Shown: positions 24,682-32,975 of the stretch, piece after piece
Position numbering within the stretch: position 1 is the first letter of the stretch
How the letters are laid out: each line of letters begins with the position of its first letter
From: JAQCEJ01 sp040881995
Lineage (GTDB): Bacteria; Planctomycetota; Planctomycetia; Planctomycetales; Planctomycetaceae
Assembly: GCA_040881995.1 (NCBI GenBank)
Contig: JBBECD010000068.1
Span: 1 to 36,828, forward strand
Direction: 5' to 3'
Length of the DNA: 36,828 nucleotides
Position numbers and translations under genes: made by a program
The notes under the pieces: model-generated
What the model was told of the DNA's origin: nothing
Databases searched by the model: none
What the model saw: only the letters and a program-made list of their open reading frames with translations

Positions 24682-25179
24682 ATGCCAGCAATCAACCGCA
24701 TCACCCCCTGCTTGTGGTTTGACGATCAAGCCGAGGCCGCGGCGAATTATTATGTTTCCATCTTTCCGAATTCGAAAATCGTCGCCGTCAGCCGGTATGG
24801 CGAGGCGGGGTTCGAGTTTCATCACAAGCCGAAGGGATCGGTGATGACGGTCGAGTTCGAACTCGACGGCCAGACGTTCACGGCGCTCAACGGCGGCCCG
24901 CTGTTCCAGTTCAACGAGGCGATTTCGCTGCAGGTCAATTGCGACACGCAAGAGGAGATCGACCACTACTGGGACAAACTCTCCCAGGAGGGGGATCCCA
25001 CGGCCCAGCAATGCGGCTGGCTCAAAGACCGCTTCGGCGTCTCGTGGCAAATCGTTCCGATCGGGTTGAAAGAACTCCTCAACGACCCCGACGGCACGAA
25101 AACCGAACGAACAATGGCGGCGCTCTTGCGGATGAAGAAGTTGGATATTGCGGAGTTGCAGAGGGTGTTTGCGGGGTAG
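24682..25179 (+). CDS. PhnB-type VOC-superfamily protein
   Basis: 165 residues. The opening ITPCLWFDDQAEAAANYYVSIF, then FELDGQTFTALNGG, NCDTQEEIDHYWDKLS and GWLKDRFGVSWQIVP, matches the PhnB/'3-demethylubiquinone methyltransferase-like' branch of the glyoxalase (VOC) fold; despite that legacy name no methyltransferase activity is implied. Two beta-alpha-beta-beta-beta modules form the fold. The metal-binding set of true glyoxalases is not complete. The ATG has AAGGA 10 nt upstream. The family is often encoded singly and its substrates are mostly unknown. Nothing unusual in composition. Confidence 0.88.
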   Translation: MPAINRITPCLWFDDQAEAAANYYVSIFPNSKIVAVSRYGEAGFEFHHKPKGSVMTVEFELDGQTFTALNGGPLFQFNEAISLQVNCDTQEEIDHYWDKLSQEGDPTAQQCGWLKDRFGVSWQIVPIGLKELLNDPDGTKTERTMAALLRMKKLDIAELQRVFAG

Positions 25180-25221
25180 CATATTTCTTCCTTTGCTTCG
25201 CCATTTGTCATTGCCGTCGCG

Positions 25222-25256
25222 GTGGGTCAGCGCGGCGAAAACGCCGCTCGACCCAC
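25222..25256. repeat. REP-like hairpin before the radical-SAM gene
   Basis: GTGGGTC...GCGGCG-AAAA-CGCCGC..GACCCAC, a two-part stem 13 bp upstream of the next start. Dispersed-hairpin style; may terminate the previous transcript. Confidence 0.65.
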
Positions 25257-25268
25257 TCTACGAAAATT

Positions 25269-26153
25269 ATGTCCATCACCGTCACCGAAACCACGGTCAA
25301 GAACATCCTCACGCGGACCAGCGGCTATCTCGCCGGGGTGACGTCGCATTCGCTGCAACCGTACCGCGGTTGTAGTTACGGCAATGCGCTCTGCGGCGTG
25401 GCGTGTTATGTGCAGCATAATCGGTACGTGCTGCAGGGACGCCCGTGGGGAAGTTTTCTCGAAGTCCGCACCAACGCCGCCGATGCGTATCGTGAGCACG
25501 TGGATAAAGAACGAATTTGGGCCACGCGTCAGGGGATCCCCTTTTCGATTTTTCTGTCGAGCGCAACCGATCCTTTCGTGCCTCAGGAGCGGCGATACGG
25601 CGTGACGCGGTCGGTTCTCGAAGCGATGTGCCATGAACCGCCGGACGAACTCGTCTTGCAGACGCATTCGCATCTGGTGCAGGAAGCGAAGCCGCTGCTG
25701 TGCGAATTGCGTTTGCTCTGCCGGTTGCGGGTGCATGTTTCGATTGAATCCGATCGCGACCGATTGCCCGGATTGCCGCCGCCGTGCAGCAGCGTCGAGC
25801 AACGGCTGTCGGCCTGCGCGGCGCTCAAAGCGGCGGGATTGTTTATGGTCGTCACCGTGTCGCCAATACTGCCAATCGAACGGCCCGATGAGTTCTTCAC
25901 ACGAATCGCGGACGTCGCCGACGCCGTTGTTATTGATCATTTCATCGGCGGCGACGGTTCAACTGCGGGACAACGAACTTGGCGAACGCCGTTGCCTGTT
26001 GCGATGCGGGCGATCGATCCGTCGTCGGTTGATATTTCATATCGCGAGCGCATGATCGAGATTGCTCGCGAGCATCTTCCGGGAAAGGTCGGCGTCAGTC
26101 GTGATGGTTTTGCAGGAAAGTATTTGGACGCTGGACAATTTCGTCCACGGTAA
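25269..26153 (+). CDS. Radical-SAM protein (SplB/COG1533-like) with atypical cysteine spacing
   Basis: 294 residues from the ATG at 25269; the frame is open farther upstream but overlaps the PhnB-like gene, and this ATG precedes the conserved start SITVTETTVKNILTRTSGYLAG. The Fe-S motif region reads PYRGCSYGNALCGVACYVQHN (in parts: C-x6-C-x3-C) instead of the canonical C-x3-C-x2-C. The rest fits the family: SSATDPFVPQER near residue 97 and VHVSIESDRDR near 158 are typical barrel motifs of COG1533 proteins. It would cleave S-adenosylmethionine to start a radical reaction; substrate unknown. No clear ribosome binding site. Confidence 0.83.
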   Translation: MSITVTETTVKNILTRTSGYLAGVTSHSLQPYRGCSYGNALCGVACYVQHNRYVLQGRPWGSFLEVRTNAADAYREHVDKERIWATRQGIPFSIFLSSATDPFVPQERRYGVTRSVLEAMCHEPPDELVLQTHSHLVQEAKPLLCELRLLCRLRVHVSIESDRDRLPGLPPPCSSVEQRLSACAALKAAGLFMVVTVSPILPIERPDEFFTRIADVADAVVIDHFIGGDGSTAGQRTWRTPLPVAMRAIDPSSVDISYRERMIEIAREHLPGKVGVSRDGFAGKYLDAGQFRPR

Positions 26154-26739
26154 CCCGGGGTTGGGGGACCGGGGGAAGCCGGTTCTTCGTTTAGCCGCGA
26201 CGCGAAGGGTTTCCGTAGCGGAGCGCTTGCTGCGGGAGATGGGAAGTTTTTCATTTCGCACGTTTCCTTGCACATTCAACATTCACGTTCACCCTTCACC
26301 ATACCGGACTCGGTTGCGCGCCGGTGGAATGTGGAAGGTTTTCCACGCCGCATGCGCGCTGAAAAACCTGTTTGGTAATTACCAAACGCGAGCAAATCAA
26401 CGTTTCGCGATGTCTCGCGCTCACTTCGCAACAAAAATCGACACTTTGCGCGCAGTTCGACGCATTTATGAACATTGATGTCAGCGCGACCCGCGCCTGT
26501 GCCGGATCCGCTTCGCGCAACCAGGCACCTTATCGAGCATCGCTACCCCGGGCGTTGCCCGGGTCTACATTGTTATGGCCCTGCCGGACCGGAAAACCAG
26601 GCATTCGCCATCGATAGAACGCAACCTCAAAAAGCGTGAGCGAGGGTGATCTTCAGGGAGTAACGTGTCCAATAGCTCCCTCGCTGACGCTTCGGGTTAC
26701 CTTAAGAACGGGCCGTCAGCGCCACCGGATAAAAGATGA
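26154..26739. other. Gene-free spacer rich in dispersed repeats
   Basis: About 585 bp. It contains a segment related, inverted, to 35317-35362 (26186-26234), a relative of the 21-bp folD-upstream repeats (around 26400-26453), a CCCGGGC-GTT-GCCCGGG hairpin near 26549-26565, and an AGCGTGAGCGAGGG (26633-26646) / CCCTCGCTGACGCT (26678-26691) inverted pair. A plus-strand frame across part of it lacks any start signal. I see no gene. Confidence 0.7.
26370..26387. promoter_or_regulatory. Perfect 18-bp palindrome in the spacer
   Basis: GTTTGGTAATTACCAAAC, AT-rich and far from either flanking start. Pattern typical of an operator for a dimeric repressor; no adjacent regulator gene is seen. Confidence 0.35.
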
Positions 26740-27627
26740 TTATCGCAGTGACGTCCACCAGATATCCATCATTCCGACCACGAGCAATCCGAGGCTGATG
26801 ACGGCGTTGACGTTGAAGAACGCGATGTTCACGCGGGTCAGGTCGTCGGGCCGGACCAGCCAGTGTTCGTACATCAAGAGTGCGGCGACGCCCACAACGG
26901 CGACGAGGAACAACGGACCCATTCCGGCGACGTGATGCAGGCCCAGCAGGCACAAGATCGTCGCCACGTGACTGACAAAAGCGAGCCGCAGCGCGGGTTG
27001 GATCCCCCAGCGGGAAGGAAGGCTGCTGAGCTTCGCTGCGCGGTCGAAATCGGCGTCCTGACACGCATAAATAATGTCGAAACCGCCGACCCAGAAAAAA
27101 ATTGCCGCTCCCAAAAGCACCGGCGGCCAGTCCCATGTGCCGGCAATGGCGATCCATGCTGCCAATGGCGAGAGCATCAGCGCCGCCGAGAGCCAGTAAT
27201 GACACCATGCCGTCCACCGCTTGGCATACGAGTAGCCGAGCAGAAATGCGAGCACCGGGACCGACAGAGACAACGGCCAGCGATTGGGCCAGAAGAGCAG
27301 CGTCGAGGCGACGAAGCCGACGATGCAGATGAAGGTAAATGCCGCCACGGTCCGGACGCTGAGCAATCCCGCGGGAATATGCCGGCCGGCGGTTCGTGGG
27401 TTCTGTGCATCGAAATGTCGATCGACAATGCGGTTAAACGCCATCGCCGCCGAGCGTGCGAAGACCATGCAAAGCAGAATGCCCATCAAGTCCTGCGGAC
27501 GAAAGGGAGTCTCCCGCCACGCCAGAATCGCCGAGAGCAACGCAAACGGCAACGCAAACACCGTATGGCTGAAGCGGACCAATCCCAGTAATTGTTGAAA
27601 TTTTAACCACATGGTCTCGGCGGACAT
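26740..27627 (-). CDS. mqnP: UbiA-family polyprenyltransferase, MqnP-like
   Basis: 295 residues, about eight membrane helices. UbiA enzymes attach a polyprenyl chain to an aromatic ring at the membrane for quinone synthesis. The two Asp-rich Mg-diphosphate motifs are visible: NRIVDRHFDAQNPRTAGRH near residue 65 (N-x3-D-x3-D) and DIIYACQDADFDRA near 184. The AFNRIVD...PRTAGR and SLPSRWG details match the 'ubiA_other'/MqnP branch, which acts in the futalosine route to menaquinone, rather than UbiA itself. No other men/mqn gene is nearby, so the assignment to MqnP is by motif style only. Start ATG at 27625-27627; a later ATG (27610-27612) is also possible. Confidence 0.8.
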   Translation of the reverse strand: MSAETMWLKFQQLLGLVRFSHTVFALPFALLSAILAWRETPFRPQDLMGILLCMVFARSAAMAFNRIVDRHFDAQNPRTAGRHIPAGLLSVRTVAAFTFICIVGFVASTLLFWPNRWPLSLSVPVLAFLLGYSYAKRWTAWCHYWLSAALMLSPLAAWIAIAGTWDWPPVLLGAAIFFWVGGFDIIYACQDADFDRAAKLSSLPSRWGIQPALRLAFVSHVATILCLLGLHHVAGMGPLFLVAVVGVAALLMYEHWLVRPDDLTRVNIAFFNVNAVISLGLLVVGMMDIWWTSLR

Positions 27628-27735
27628 TGCAAGCGGGGGGTCGTTCGGGGCAGGCTGAAGCCTGTACTCCTACGGCTTGCGGCAGAGGGTTTAACCGCAA
27701 CCGCGAGCAGATCTTAACGTCCGCGCGGCCGAATG

Positions 27736-29160
27736 TCAGGTGATCGCTTCCCAGACCGGGTCGCCGCCGTGGTTCATGTGAATCGGCCGGCCGCTGAGAT
27801 CGTCGACGGTCATTTCGGGATTGATGCCGATCAATTGATAAATCGTCGACGCCATGTCCCCCGCTGAAACCGGGCGGTCGGTCGGATACGCCGCCTGGCT
27901 GTCGGTCTTCCCAATCACCAATCCCCGCTGCGTGCCGCCGCCGAACATCAGCACGAACCCGCATTGCGGCCAGTGATCGCGGCCGGCGGCGGCGTTGATG
28001 CGCGGCGTCCTTCCCATCTCTCCCATCACCACCACCAAAGTGGAGTCGAGCAGTCCGCGCTCTTCGAGGTCGAGCACGAGAGCCGACGTCATTTGGTCGA
28101 GTTGCGGCACCTGCGCCCGGCACATGTTGAAATTGTTGCCGTGCAAATCCCAATGGCTGCCGTTTTTGGCTTCCCAGTGAACGGTAACCAGCGTCGAACC
28201 CGCCTCGATCAGTCGCCGGGCGATAAGCGTGCTCGATCCCCATAAGTTGCGGCCGTAGCGATCTCGGACGGCGGCGGATTCCTGTTGCAGGTCGAACGCG
28301 TTCTGAGTCTTGGGCGACGTCAGCAGCGCGAACACCTGCTGCTGAAATTGTCCCATGCTCTCGACGGCGCGCGAACCCTCCAGCGTGCGGCGTCCGTCGT
28401 CGATCTGTTCGAGCAGCGAACGGCGTTTGTCCAGCCGATCGGCGGAGACGCCGGGCAACTCGCCGGCCGAAGGAAGCACCGGTTCGCCGACCGCCATCAC
28501 GTGATCGTAATCGCCCTTCGATTCCCGCTCGTAGGTCGGTTCGCACACCGTAAACAGCGGATCGTACTGTGCACCGAGATAACCGCCGTATGGACCCGCG
28601 CGTCGCAACGCCTGTGAATAACCGGGGAACGCGGGCATGATTACGTAGGAAGGGATGTCGCGCGAACCCATCCCCAGGTATTGCATAATGCAGCCCATGC
28701 CGGGGTGGTCGGTCCGCTTGGCGAAGTAATTCTCCTGGTCGTTGCCGCCGTCGAACCCGGTCAGCACGTTGTACGGATTGTGGCTGTTGTACTTGTGCGA
28801 GTACGTGCGAATGAGCGTCGCACGGTCCATCAGTTGCGAGACCTGCGGCAACAACTCGCCGATCTGCACGCCCGGAATCGACGTCGAGATCGGATGAAAC
28901 TCGCCGCGAACGTTGTCGGGCGCCTGCGGCTTGAGGTCGAACATGTCCATATGCGGCGGACCGCCGAACAGGTTCACCAGAATGACCGATTTCGCTTTCG
29001 CCGGATGATGCGGGCCGTTCGCCGATGCCGACTGCTGCTGCGCCCGAAGAAGCCGCGGCAACGTCAGACCGCCGAACAGCGACAAACCGCCCGCGGTCAA
29101 CGCTTCGCGTCGATTGATGCCGTCACAGGCCGCCGTGGCATGGCCAAAAATTCGCAGCAT
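27736..29160 (-). CDS. DUF1501 family exported protein
   Basis: 474 residues from the ATG at 29158-29160 (AGGA 6 nt upstream; a longer frame lacks a site). Twin-arginine-like signal: INRREALTAGGLSLFGG. The whole length fits DUF1501 (Pfam PF07394), an alkaline-phosphatase/sulfatase-fold family greatly expanded in planctomycetes: LVNLFGGPPHMDMFDLKP near 75, FPGYSQALRRAGPYGGYLG, VTVHWEAKNGSHWDLHGNN and VVVMGEMGRTPRIN...GRDHWP near the C-terminus, in which D and H residues could bind metal. Biochemical role unknown; in other genomes it usually pairs with a DUF1549/DUF1553 cytochrome-like gene, which is not present here. Confidence 0.92.
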   Translation of the reverse strand: MLRIFGHATAACDGINRREALTAGGLSLFGGLTLPRLLRAQQQSASANGPHHPAKAKSVILVNLFGGPPHMDMFDLKPQAPDNVRGEFHPISTSIPGVQIGELLPQVSQLMDRATLIRTYSHKYNSHNPYNVLTGFDGGNDQENYFAKRTDHPGMGCIMQYLGMGSRDIPSYVIMPAFPGYSQALRRAGPYGGYLGAQYDPLFTVCEPTYERESKGDYDHVMAVGEPVLPSAGELPGVSADRLDKRRSLLEQIDDGRRTLEGSRAVESMGQFQQQVFALLTSPKTQNAFDLQQESAAVRDRYGRNLWGSSTLIARRLIEAGSTLVTVHWEAKNGSHWDLHGNNFNMCRAQVPQLDQMTSALVLDLEERGLLDSTLVVVMGEMGRTPRINAAAGRDHWPQCGFVLMFGGGTQRGLVIGKTDSQAAYPTDRPVSAGDMASTIYQLIGINPEMTVDDLSGRPIHMNHGGDPVWEAIT

Positions 29161-29314
29161 GATGTTCCTGCATGTTCCGGCGAGTTCATTTCGTCGATCC
29201 ACCACTCACATATAAGCAGGCGTTTATTTTCGTATCTCGCGGGATTCATTGCAAGAGCACGTGGCGATGAATCGCGGTGCGGTGTCGAAATCGTTGCTTC
29301 AGGAGTGTGAACCG

Positions 29315-31570
29315 CTATGGCTTGAGCAGCGCCCCCTCTTTGTCGAGTTGGTTTTGCCAGCGATTGACCGAAATTGTCCTCTGATTCAACGGGCCGTTGG
29401 GTCGGTACTCGTTGGTTTTGCCCGTCAACGTGCGAATATAGTAAAACGCGAGCTCGCGGACGATGAGGTTGTCGTGACTCAGCCAGTCGATGAGTCGCTG
29501 AGAGACCTCTTTCTGCGTGAGATCGCCTGGATTGTAGCCCCACAACAATTCGTACAGCATCTCCGCGTCCTTCGGGAAGTGTTTTTGCAGCGACGCTTTC
29601 AGTTCATCCCGTTGGCCGGGATGGTCGGACATCCATTTTTTGAGCCCGATTACAGCTGCCAGCCGAACTTCCGGATGTGACGCCGAGACGATCGACAGGG
29701 CGTGCACCAGCTCGTTGCCGTTGCCGAGCAGTCCCAGACACAGCGCCGCGAATTCCGCCTGTCGCGGATCGTCGTAGCGCATGACGGCGGGGATGGTGAG
29801 CGTAACCGATTGATCGAGGGCGAATTCTTTTTCGAAAGTGATGGCATTCCGGCGGGCGATCGTCGTTTGCTTGTCGTTCTGCGGATTGATCCAATCGGGA
29901 ACCTCGGTGAGCGACAGCGAAATCACTCCCGGTTTGCCCCCCTCAGCCGCTTCCGTTCCCGTCAACATCAACGCATCGTGCGTTTCCATCATGAACACGT
30001 GATTCGCCCCATCGGCCAGACGGACCGTGCCGCGATGCACAATCACGCGGCTCATCGGCGGAACTTGCGACACGTCTTCCTCGAAATGACTGGGAAGAGG
30101 TTGCACCACTTCCACGCCGCAAACCGCATCGCCCGAGAGCAATTCGAGTCGCCAGAGTTGGCCGTCGATCGACAGCGACAATACCACCTGCGGCTGATTC
30201 GCTTCGAATATCATACGGCCTTCTTTGACGTCGAAGCCGCACAGCGCGGCTTCGGTGGAATACATCACCCGCAACCGCGTCTCTTCGAGCATCGTGACGC
30301 GGCACGTTTTATCGAGAACGTCCAGCCAGGCGCGAAACGGCGCCGGGCTCGCCAGTTCTTCGCCGCTGCGCACGACCGAGCGGTGCGGCAACATGAACCA
30401 CTCCCCCTCCTTCGCATCGTAACGAAGCAACACCCCTTCTTTGGAGGAGTATTCCAAATCGGGACCGGAGAGAGGGGGCGTCGCGGGCGTCGCCGGTTTT
30501 TCGATCTTCGCCGCGTCGATCGGCTTCGACCGATCTACGGCGGCCACTTCGGTGGACGCGCCGGTTTCGCTGCCGTCCTCGGCGTCGGAGATGGTCTCAT
30601 CCTTCATCTCGATCTCTTCATCCGCCGTCAAATCGGGACCGTCGTCCGTCGAGCCGTCGTCGATGCCGGCCACTTCGGTGTCGGGATCGGTATCCACGGT
30701 CACTTCAAGTTCGTCGTCTTCGCCGGTCATTGCCGAGTCTTCATCGGCCGGCGTCTTTGCCGCGACGGCTCCGTCTTCATCGTCTTCGGAGACCGCCAAT
30801 TCAAGCAGTCCGTCGGAATCTTCGTCGTCGTTTTCAGGCGGACCTCCGGACAGCGCCAGTTGGTCGGCCGGTCCTTTCTTCGTGCCGAGAATGCCGTCGC
30901 GCAGAGCCGGGTCGAGCATAAACAGTCCAAACCAGATCAACGCGATACCGCCCACGATGACATAAGGAAGGCTCATCGACCAGAACGGCCTTTCCGCGGG
31001 GATGCCCGGAATACGTTCGTCCGGTTGCTTCGCGGGTGCGGCGATGGTTTCCGGTTCGGTCTCATACGGCGTGGTCGTGGCGCCCGAGAGAAATCGAACG
31101 GCGTCGCGCGCAGCTTCGAGGTCGCCATCGTGTTCGGACAGGGGATGGGAACCCGCGCCGTCGTGTCCCGAGTAATCATCGCCGTGAGACGGAACCAAAG
31201 CGTACATTCGCTCGCGGCTCTGCGATTGAATTTCCACCGGCTCGCCCAAAACGAGAGCGAGGATCTGATGACAGGCCGCGACCTCCGCCAGATGCGTGTC
31301 GGAGTCGAGACAGACTTTTTCGATATCGGCGACGTGTTCAGCCGGGAGTGTATTGTCGAGATATTCTGCCACCAGATTGGCATCGACACCCGCCCCGGGA
31401 CCGGAGACGTCGGGAGCCGTCAGTCGCCGCCGACGGGTCACTTCTTTAATGCGGCTGACGAGCGTGCTCGCCACATTGCTCTCGGCCACTTTCTTGCCGA
31501 TTTCTTTCGCCTGAGCGGGTTCGAGAATGTCGTCCAGATACGCCAGCAGTGTCCGTAATGTAAGTCTCAT
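29315..31570 (-). CDS. Membrane-anchored acidic protein with FecR-like domain
   Basis: 751 residues from the ATG at 31568-31570 (GGGAG 8 nt upstream). N-terminal domain (1-125) is a helical anti-sigma-like module common in planctomycete proteins (MRLTLRTLLAYLDDIL...LVAEYLDNTLPAEHVADIEKVC...ACHQILALVLGEPV). One membrane helix near 200 (LPYVIVGGIALIWFGLFML). A 150-residue Asp/Glu/Thr-rich stretch (about 235-385) leads to a FecR-like beta region (about 385-580), and a HEAT-like helical end (620-751). Such layouts occur next to ECF sigma genes in planctomycetes, but no sigma factor is visible here. Probably an envelope sensor or scaffold; not proven. Confidence 0.8.
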   Translation of the reverse strand: MRLTLRTLLAYLDDILEPAQAKEIGKKVAESNVASTLVSRIKEVTRRRRLTAPDVSGPGAGVDANLVAEYLDNTLPAEHVADIEKVCLDSDTHLAEVAACHQILALVLGEPVEIQSQSRERMYALVPSHGDDYSGHDGAGSHPLSEHDGDLEAARDAVRFLSGATTTPYETEPETIAAPAKQPDERIPGIPAERPFWSMSLPYVIVGGIALIWFGLFMLDPALRDGILGTKKGPADQLALSGGPPENDDEDSDGLLELAVSEDDEDGAVAAKTPADEDSAMTGEDDELEVTVDTDPDTEVAGIDDGSTDDGPDLTADEEIEMKDETISDAEDGSETGASTEVAAVDRSKPIDAAKIEKPATPATPPLSGPDLEYSSKEGVLLRYDAKEGEWFMLPHRSVVRSGEELASPAPFRAWLDVLDKTCRVTMLEETRLRVMYSTEAALCGFDVKEGRMIFEANQPQVVLSLSIDGQLWRLELLSGDAVCGVEVVQPLPSHFEEDVSQVPPMSRVIVHRGTVRLADGANHVFMMETHDALMLTGTEAAEGGKPGVISLSLTEVPDWINPQNDKQTTIARRNAITFEKEFALDQSVTLTIPAVMRYDDPRQAEFAALCLGLLGNGNELVHALSIVSASHPEVRLAAVIGLKKWMSDHPGQRDELKASLQKHFPKDAEMLYELLWGYNPGDLTQKEVSQRLIDWLSHDNLIVRELAFYYIRTLTGKTNEYRPNGPLNQRTISVNRWQNQLDKEGALLKP

Positions 31571-31838
31571 CCGACTTCTCCCACTCGATTTGGGCGTTGA
31601 ACTCTTGATAATAAATCATCCGATGGCGGCAAACTTCCTTTGAAGCCGCTCCCTAGTAATAGTGCCCGGCGGAGCGCGGTTTCGTTCCAGATTCCGGAAA
31701 AAGTCGAACGTTTTTTTAAAAATCAGACCGATTGGCTGTTGTCATAACGGTTTCTGTCCGACGCGGATTTGCAAAAACGGTGCAACCGGATAAGCTATCC
31801 GGCGGATCGCGCCGTCCTGTACACCAGAATGTGAACCC
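31571..31838. other. Divergent intergenic region
   Basis: About 270 bp between two diverging transcription units, so promoters for both should lie here. The only clear element is CCGGATA-AGC-TATCCGG (31786-31802), a perfect 7-bp hairpin or operator just before the HlyD-like start. A run of seven T follows CGAACG near 31712. No gene. Confidence 0.5.
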
Positions 31839-32975
31839 ATGATACAACGTGCCATCTTGCTGACGCTGCTGGGACTCGTTCTCGTCGGCGGGTTGATTTA
31901 CAGTCAGACGCGCCCCGAGCCGTTCAAGGTCTCCGGCCTGATCGAAGCCGACGAAATCCGCCTCGGCTCGCGCGTCGGCGGCCGCGTCAAAGACGTGCTC
32001 GTCGAAGAGGGGGACGCCGTTCAACCCGGTCAACTGCTGGTCGAACTCGAGCCGTACGATCTCCGCGAACGACGCGCCGAAGCGGTTGCGAAGTTGTCGC
32101 AACAGCAGGAACAACTCAAAAAACTGAAAGCCGGTTATCGCGAGGAAGAAGTCGCACAAGCCGCGGCCCGGCGGGATCAGTTTGCAGCCCAACTGCAAAT
32201 GATGGAGAACGGACCCCGCGCGCAGGAGATCGAAGCCGCGCGGGCCGACACCGACCTGGCGCGGAGCCAGCTCGATCTCGCGACCCTGAAACATGGGCGT
32301 GCCGAAGATCTTCACGGACGCGGGGCGATCACTCAGCAGGAAATGGACCAGGCGACGACCGAATTAAAAGTCGCCCGCGCGGCCCTCGCCGCCCGCGATG
32401 CGCAACTCGCCCTTCTCGAAGAAGGAACCCGGGTCGAGGAAATCGCCAAGGCCAAGTCGCAACTCGACGAAGCCAAAGAGGGATACAAACTCTACTCCCG
32501 CGGTTTTCGCGCGGAGGAGATCGCCGCCGCCGAGGCCGCCGTCGAATCGGTTCAAGCCGCCCTCGATGCCATCGATCGGCAAATCGACGAACTCCGCATC
32601 ACCTCACCCCTCGCCGGCGTCGTCGAAGCCATCGAACTGCAACCGGGTGATCTCGTCTCTCCCAACGCGACGACGGTTTCGCTGATCGATCCCAAAGATC
32701 TCTGGGTCCGCGCCTATATTTCGGAAGACCGTCTTGACGCCGACGTCGGCCAAACGGCCGCCGTCACGATCGACAGTTATCCCGATCGCGAATTTCCGGG
32801 AACGATCACCTTCATCGCCCGGCAGGCGGAGTTCACGCCGTCGAACGTGCAGACCGTCGAAGAGCGATCGAAGCAGGTCTTTCGCATCAAGGTGACGCTC
32901 AACAACGAGGAAGGCGAGTTGCGCCCGGGAATGGCGGCCGACGTCTGGCTCGATCGACCCCAGGTGAATCCATGA
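31839..32975 (+). CDS. HlyD/EmrA-type membrane-fusion protein (efflux adaptor)
   Basis: 378 residues. One N-terminal membrane segment (ILLTLLGLVLVGGLIYS), then a split biotinyl-lipoyl fold (IRLGSRVGGRVKDVLVEEGDAVQPGQLLVELE) interrupted by a long alpha-helical hairpin of Glu/Ala/Gln-rich coiled coil (about 85-255), then ITSPLAGVVEAIELQPGDLV and a beta-barrel domain. This is the layout of YbhG/HlyD adaptors that bridge an inner-membrane ABC exporter to an outer-membrane channel. The stop codon overlaps the start of the ABC gene by 4 nt (ATGA), so the two are translated together. No ribosome binding site is strong; the ATG used is the first fitting the conserved start. No TolC-like gene is next to it. 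Confidence 0.92.
   Translation: MIQRAILLTLLGLVLVGGLIYSQTRPEPFKVSGLIEADEIRLGSRVGGRVKDVLVEEGDAVQPGQLLVELEPYDLRERRAEAVAKLSQQQEQLKKLKAGYREEEVAQAAARRDQFAAQLQMMENGPRAQEIEAARADTDLARSQLDLATLKHGRAEDLHGRGAITQQEMDQATTELKVARAALAARDAQLALLEEGTRVEEIAKAKSQLDEAKEGYKLYSRGFRAEEIAAAEAAVESVQAALDAIDRQIDELRITSPLAGVVEAIELQPGDLVSPNATTVSLIDPKDLWVRAYISEDRLDADVGQTAAVTIDSYPDREFPGTITFIARQAEFTPSNVQTVEERSKQVFRIKVTLNNEEGELRPGMAADVWLDRPQVNP

Noticed and set aside
29702..31558. 618-residue plus-strand ORF antisense to the FecR-like protein
   Set aside because: Same reason: high-GC shadow, rich in Arg, Gly and Phe, without domains, while the minus frame has a clear membrane helix and ribosome binding site.
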